Origin: Actinomycetota bacterium
GTDB taxonomy: Bacteria > Actinomycetota > CADDZG01 > WHSQ01
Length of the DNA stretch: 5,797 bases
Reading direction: 5' to 3'
NCBI GenBank assembly: GCA_019348445.1
Contig: JAHWJK010000023.1
Span: 10,471 to 16,267 of the forward strand
The translations under genes and the position numbers were made by a program. The notes under the pieces are model-generated. The model worked only from the letters and a program-made list of their open reading frames with translations. It made no database searches and was not told the DNA's origin. This document shows positions 4,524 to 5,797 of the stretch, piece after piece. Numbering within the stretch: the first letter of the stretch is position 1; every line of letters starts with the position of its first letter.

Positions 4524-5588
4524 ATGAATATCCCGATGGAATCTCTTCGGGAGCTCGAGCGGGAGCGCGGCATCTCTTACGAGACCGTCGTCGACGCGAT
4601 CGAGCGCGCCCTCGCGTCCGCTTATCTGCGGATGATCAACGCGGATGAGACGCGGGATGCGCGTGCCGAGATCGACCGCGAGACCGGTGCCGTCACCGTC
4701 TACGCGCAAGACGTCGAGATCGATGAAGAGACCGAATCCAAGACGGTGCTCAAGGAGTGGGAGGACACTCCACCCGACTTCGGCCGTATCGCAGCGCAGA
4801 CGGCGAAGCAGGTCATCCTCCAGCGTCTGCGTGAAGCCGAACGCGATCTGACCTTCGGTGAGTATTCCGGCCGAGAAGGAGACATCGTCACGGGGATCGT
4901 TCAGCAGCAGGACCACCGCTACACGATCCTCGACCTCGGCAAGACCGAAGCCTTGATGCCACCCGCGGAACAGATCCCCCACGAGCGCTACGAACACGGC
5001 GCCCGGTTGAAGGCCTACATCTACGAAGTCAGCCGGTCGTCGCGGGGACCCCAGATAAAGGTGTCGCGCACCCATCCGAACCTCATCAAGCGGCTCTTCG
5101 AGCTGGAGGTCCCGGAGATCCTCGACGGGGTCGTGGAGATCAAGTCGGTAGCGCGGGAGCCGGGGCACCGCAGCAAGATCGCGGTCGCGTCCAACGACCG
5201 CAACGTCGACCCCGTCGGCGCGTGCGTCGGGTCGAAGGGCGCTCGCGTCCGGATGGTCATGAACGAGCTCCGCGGCGAGAAGATCGACATCATCAAATGG
5301 ACCGACGATCTCGAGGAGTTCGTCGCGAACGCGCTGTCGCCGGCGAAGGTCAAAGAGGTCAAGATCCACGCCGACGGCGAGACGGCTCTCGTGATCGTCC
5401 CCGACTACCAGTTGTCGCTGGCGATCGGGAAGGAAGGCCAGAACGCGCGGCTGGCCGCGAGGCTGACCGGGCTCAGGGTCGACATCAAGTCGGAGTCGCA
5501 GATCAAGGCAGAGAAAGCCCCGCCGGTCGAAGCGACAGACGTTTCGGAAGCCCCGGTGGCCGAAGCCGAGGCCCCGGCGCAGGGCTGA
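4524..5588 (+). CDS. nusA: Transcription termination/antitermination factor NusA
   Basis: NusA binds RNA polymerase and nascent RNA, modulating pausing, intrinsic termination and rRNA antitermination. The 354-residue product has the standard order: N-terminal polymerase-binding domain (about 1-112, with RIAAQTAKQVILQRLREAER at 88-107), S1 domain (about 116-183, starting REGDIVTGIV), KH1 (about 195-275, with DPVGACVGSKGARV at 229-242) and KH2 (about 276-325, with LAIGKEGQNARLAARLTG at 299-316). It ends in an Ala/Glu/Pro-rich tail (about 327-354) and lacks the C-terminal acidic repeats of E. coli NusA, as is usual outside proteobacteria. The ATG has a good AGAGGTGGAG ribosome binding site 3-12 nt upstream. 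It sits 26 nt after rimP and 45 nt before infB. Confidence 0.98.
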   Translation: MNIPMESLRELERERGISYETVVDAIERALASAYLRMINADETRDARAEIDRETGAVTVYAQDVEIDEETESKTVLKEWEDTPPDFGRIAAQTAKQVILQRLREAERDLTFGEYSGREGDIVTGIVQQQDHRYTILDLGKTEALMPPAEQIPHERYEHGARLKAYIYEVSRSSRGPQIKVSRTHPNLIKRLFELEVPEILDGVVEIKSVAREPGHRSKIAVASNDRNVDPVGACVGSKGARVRMVMNELRGEKIDIIKWTDDLEEFVANALSPAKVKEVKIHADGETALVIVPDYQLSLAIGKEGQNARLAARLTGLRVDIKSESQIKAEKAPPVEATDVSEAPVAEAEAPAQG

Positions 5589-5633
5589 TGCCGCACTAGA
5601 GTTGTGGTCTAAACGGATTGGAGAACGAAGCAG

Positions 5634-5797
5634 TTGGCTAAACCACGGGTTCACGAGCTGGCGAAAGAGCTGGGGCTCAGCTCGAAAGAAGTGCTCGCGC
5701 ACCTCGAAAAGATCGGGGCTGCCGTCAAGAGCCACGCGTCGACCGTGGACGAGGATACGGCCGCGCAGGTTCGCTCGGACCTAGGCAACGGATCCGC
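5634..5797 (+). CDS. infB: Translation initiation factor IF-2, N-terminal fragment
   Basis: IF-2 is the GTPase that delivers initiator tRNA to the 30S subunit and promotes 50S joining. Only the first 54 codons are present; the gene runs off the window. They encode MAKPRVHELAKELGLSSKE followed by VLAHLEKIGAAVKSHASTVD, the small IF2_N module (about residues 3-50) found at the start of many bacterial IF-2 proteins. The GTPase core is not visible. The start must be the TTG at 5634-5636: the only upstream in-frame codons before the TAA at 5610-5612 are not start codons. GGAG at 5620-5623 serves as the ribosome binding site with a rather long 10-nt spacing. It follows nusA with no ylxR gene between. 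Confidence 0.95.
   Translation, partial: MAKPRVHELAKELGLSSKEVLAHLEKIGAAVKSHASTVDEDTAAQVRSDLGNGS

Noticed and set aside
4371..5735. 454-codon minus-strand open frame across the 3' end of rimP, all of nusA and the start of infB
   Set aside because: It is a shadow of high-GC codon usage: the opposite strand encodes clearly conserved RimP, NusA and IF-2. The translation is rich in Asp/Arg/Leu with no recognisable fold.
1..5797. Mobile element, defence island or CRISPR array
   Set aside because: No transposase, integrase, terminal repeats, direct-repeat arrays, toxin–antitoxin pair or nuclease was recognised; gene content is housekeeping plus signalling.

Overview
The window is a high-GC (roughly 60 % by eye) chromosomal segment, most likely from an actinomycete-type bacterium (Actinomycetota), possibly an uncultured or deep-branching lineage. 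Three things point there. The gene order rseP–ispG … rimP–nusA–infB is a known actinobacterial arrangement. A 27-codon gene ending in the NHGKRPNA signature matches the actinobacterial ribosomal protein bL37. GTG/TTG starts and TAnnnT-type -10 boxes are also common. No mobile element, CRISPR array, tRNA or rRNA is visible.

Layout, left to right. Positions 1-195 hold the last 64 codons of an RseP-type site-2 protease (+). Positions 200-556 (-) encode a stand-alone CheY-like receiver protein that ends only 4 nt from rseP, tail to tail. A 110-nt divergent spacer follows. Positions 667-1845 (+) encode IspG, the [4Fe-4S] enzyme of the MEP isoprenoid pathway. Its stop codon directly abuts the stop codon of a convergent minus-strand gene at 1846-3405. 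That gene encodes a three-helix membrane protein with PAS, GGDEF and C-terminal receiver domains, a probable diguanylate cyclase. It overlaps by 4 nt a small three-helix membrane protein (3402-3719, -). That in turn follows by 28 nt the bL37 gene (3748-3831, -), which is too short for most gene finders. A 207-nt regulatory region (3832-4038) with three inverted repeats and a candidate extended -10 box separates this minus-strand group from the plus-strand operon rimP (4039-4497), nusA (4524-5588) and infB (5634 to the window end, partial).

How the genes work together. The plus strand carries housekeeping functions: membrane proteolysis, isoprenoid precursor synthesis, 30S maturation (RimP), transcription elongation/termination (NusA) and translation initiation (IF2). 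Inserted between these, always on the opposite strand and packed tail-to-tail, are two signalling genes (a lone receiver and a PAS-GGDEF-receiver membrane protein) plus a tiny ribosomal protein gene. The most unusual points are the receiver domain placed after the GGDEF domain with Arg in place of the conserved Lys, the bL37 gene at the head of a probable c-di-GMP operon, the dyad centred exactly on the putative rimP -10 box, a perfect 9-bp hairpin just before the rimP ribosome binding site, and the absence of ylxR between nusA and infB. I did not see convincing evidence of a wholly new defence or mobile system.
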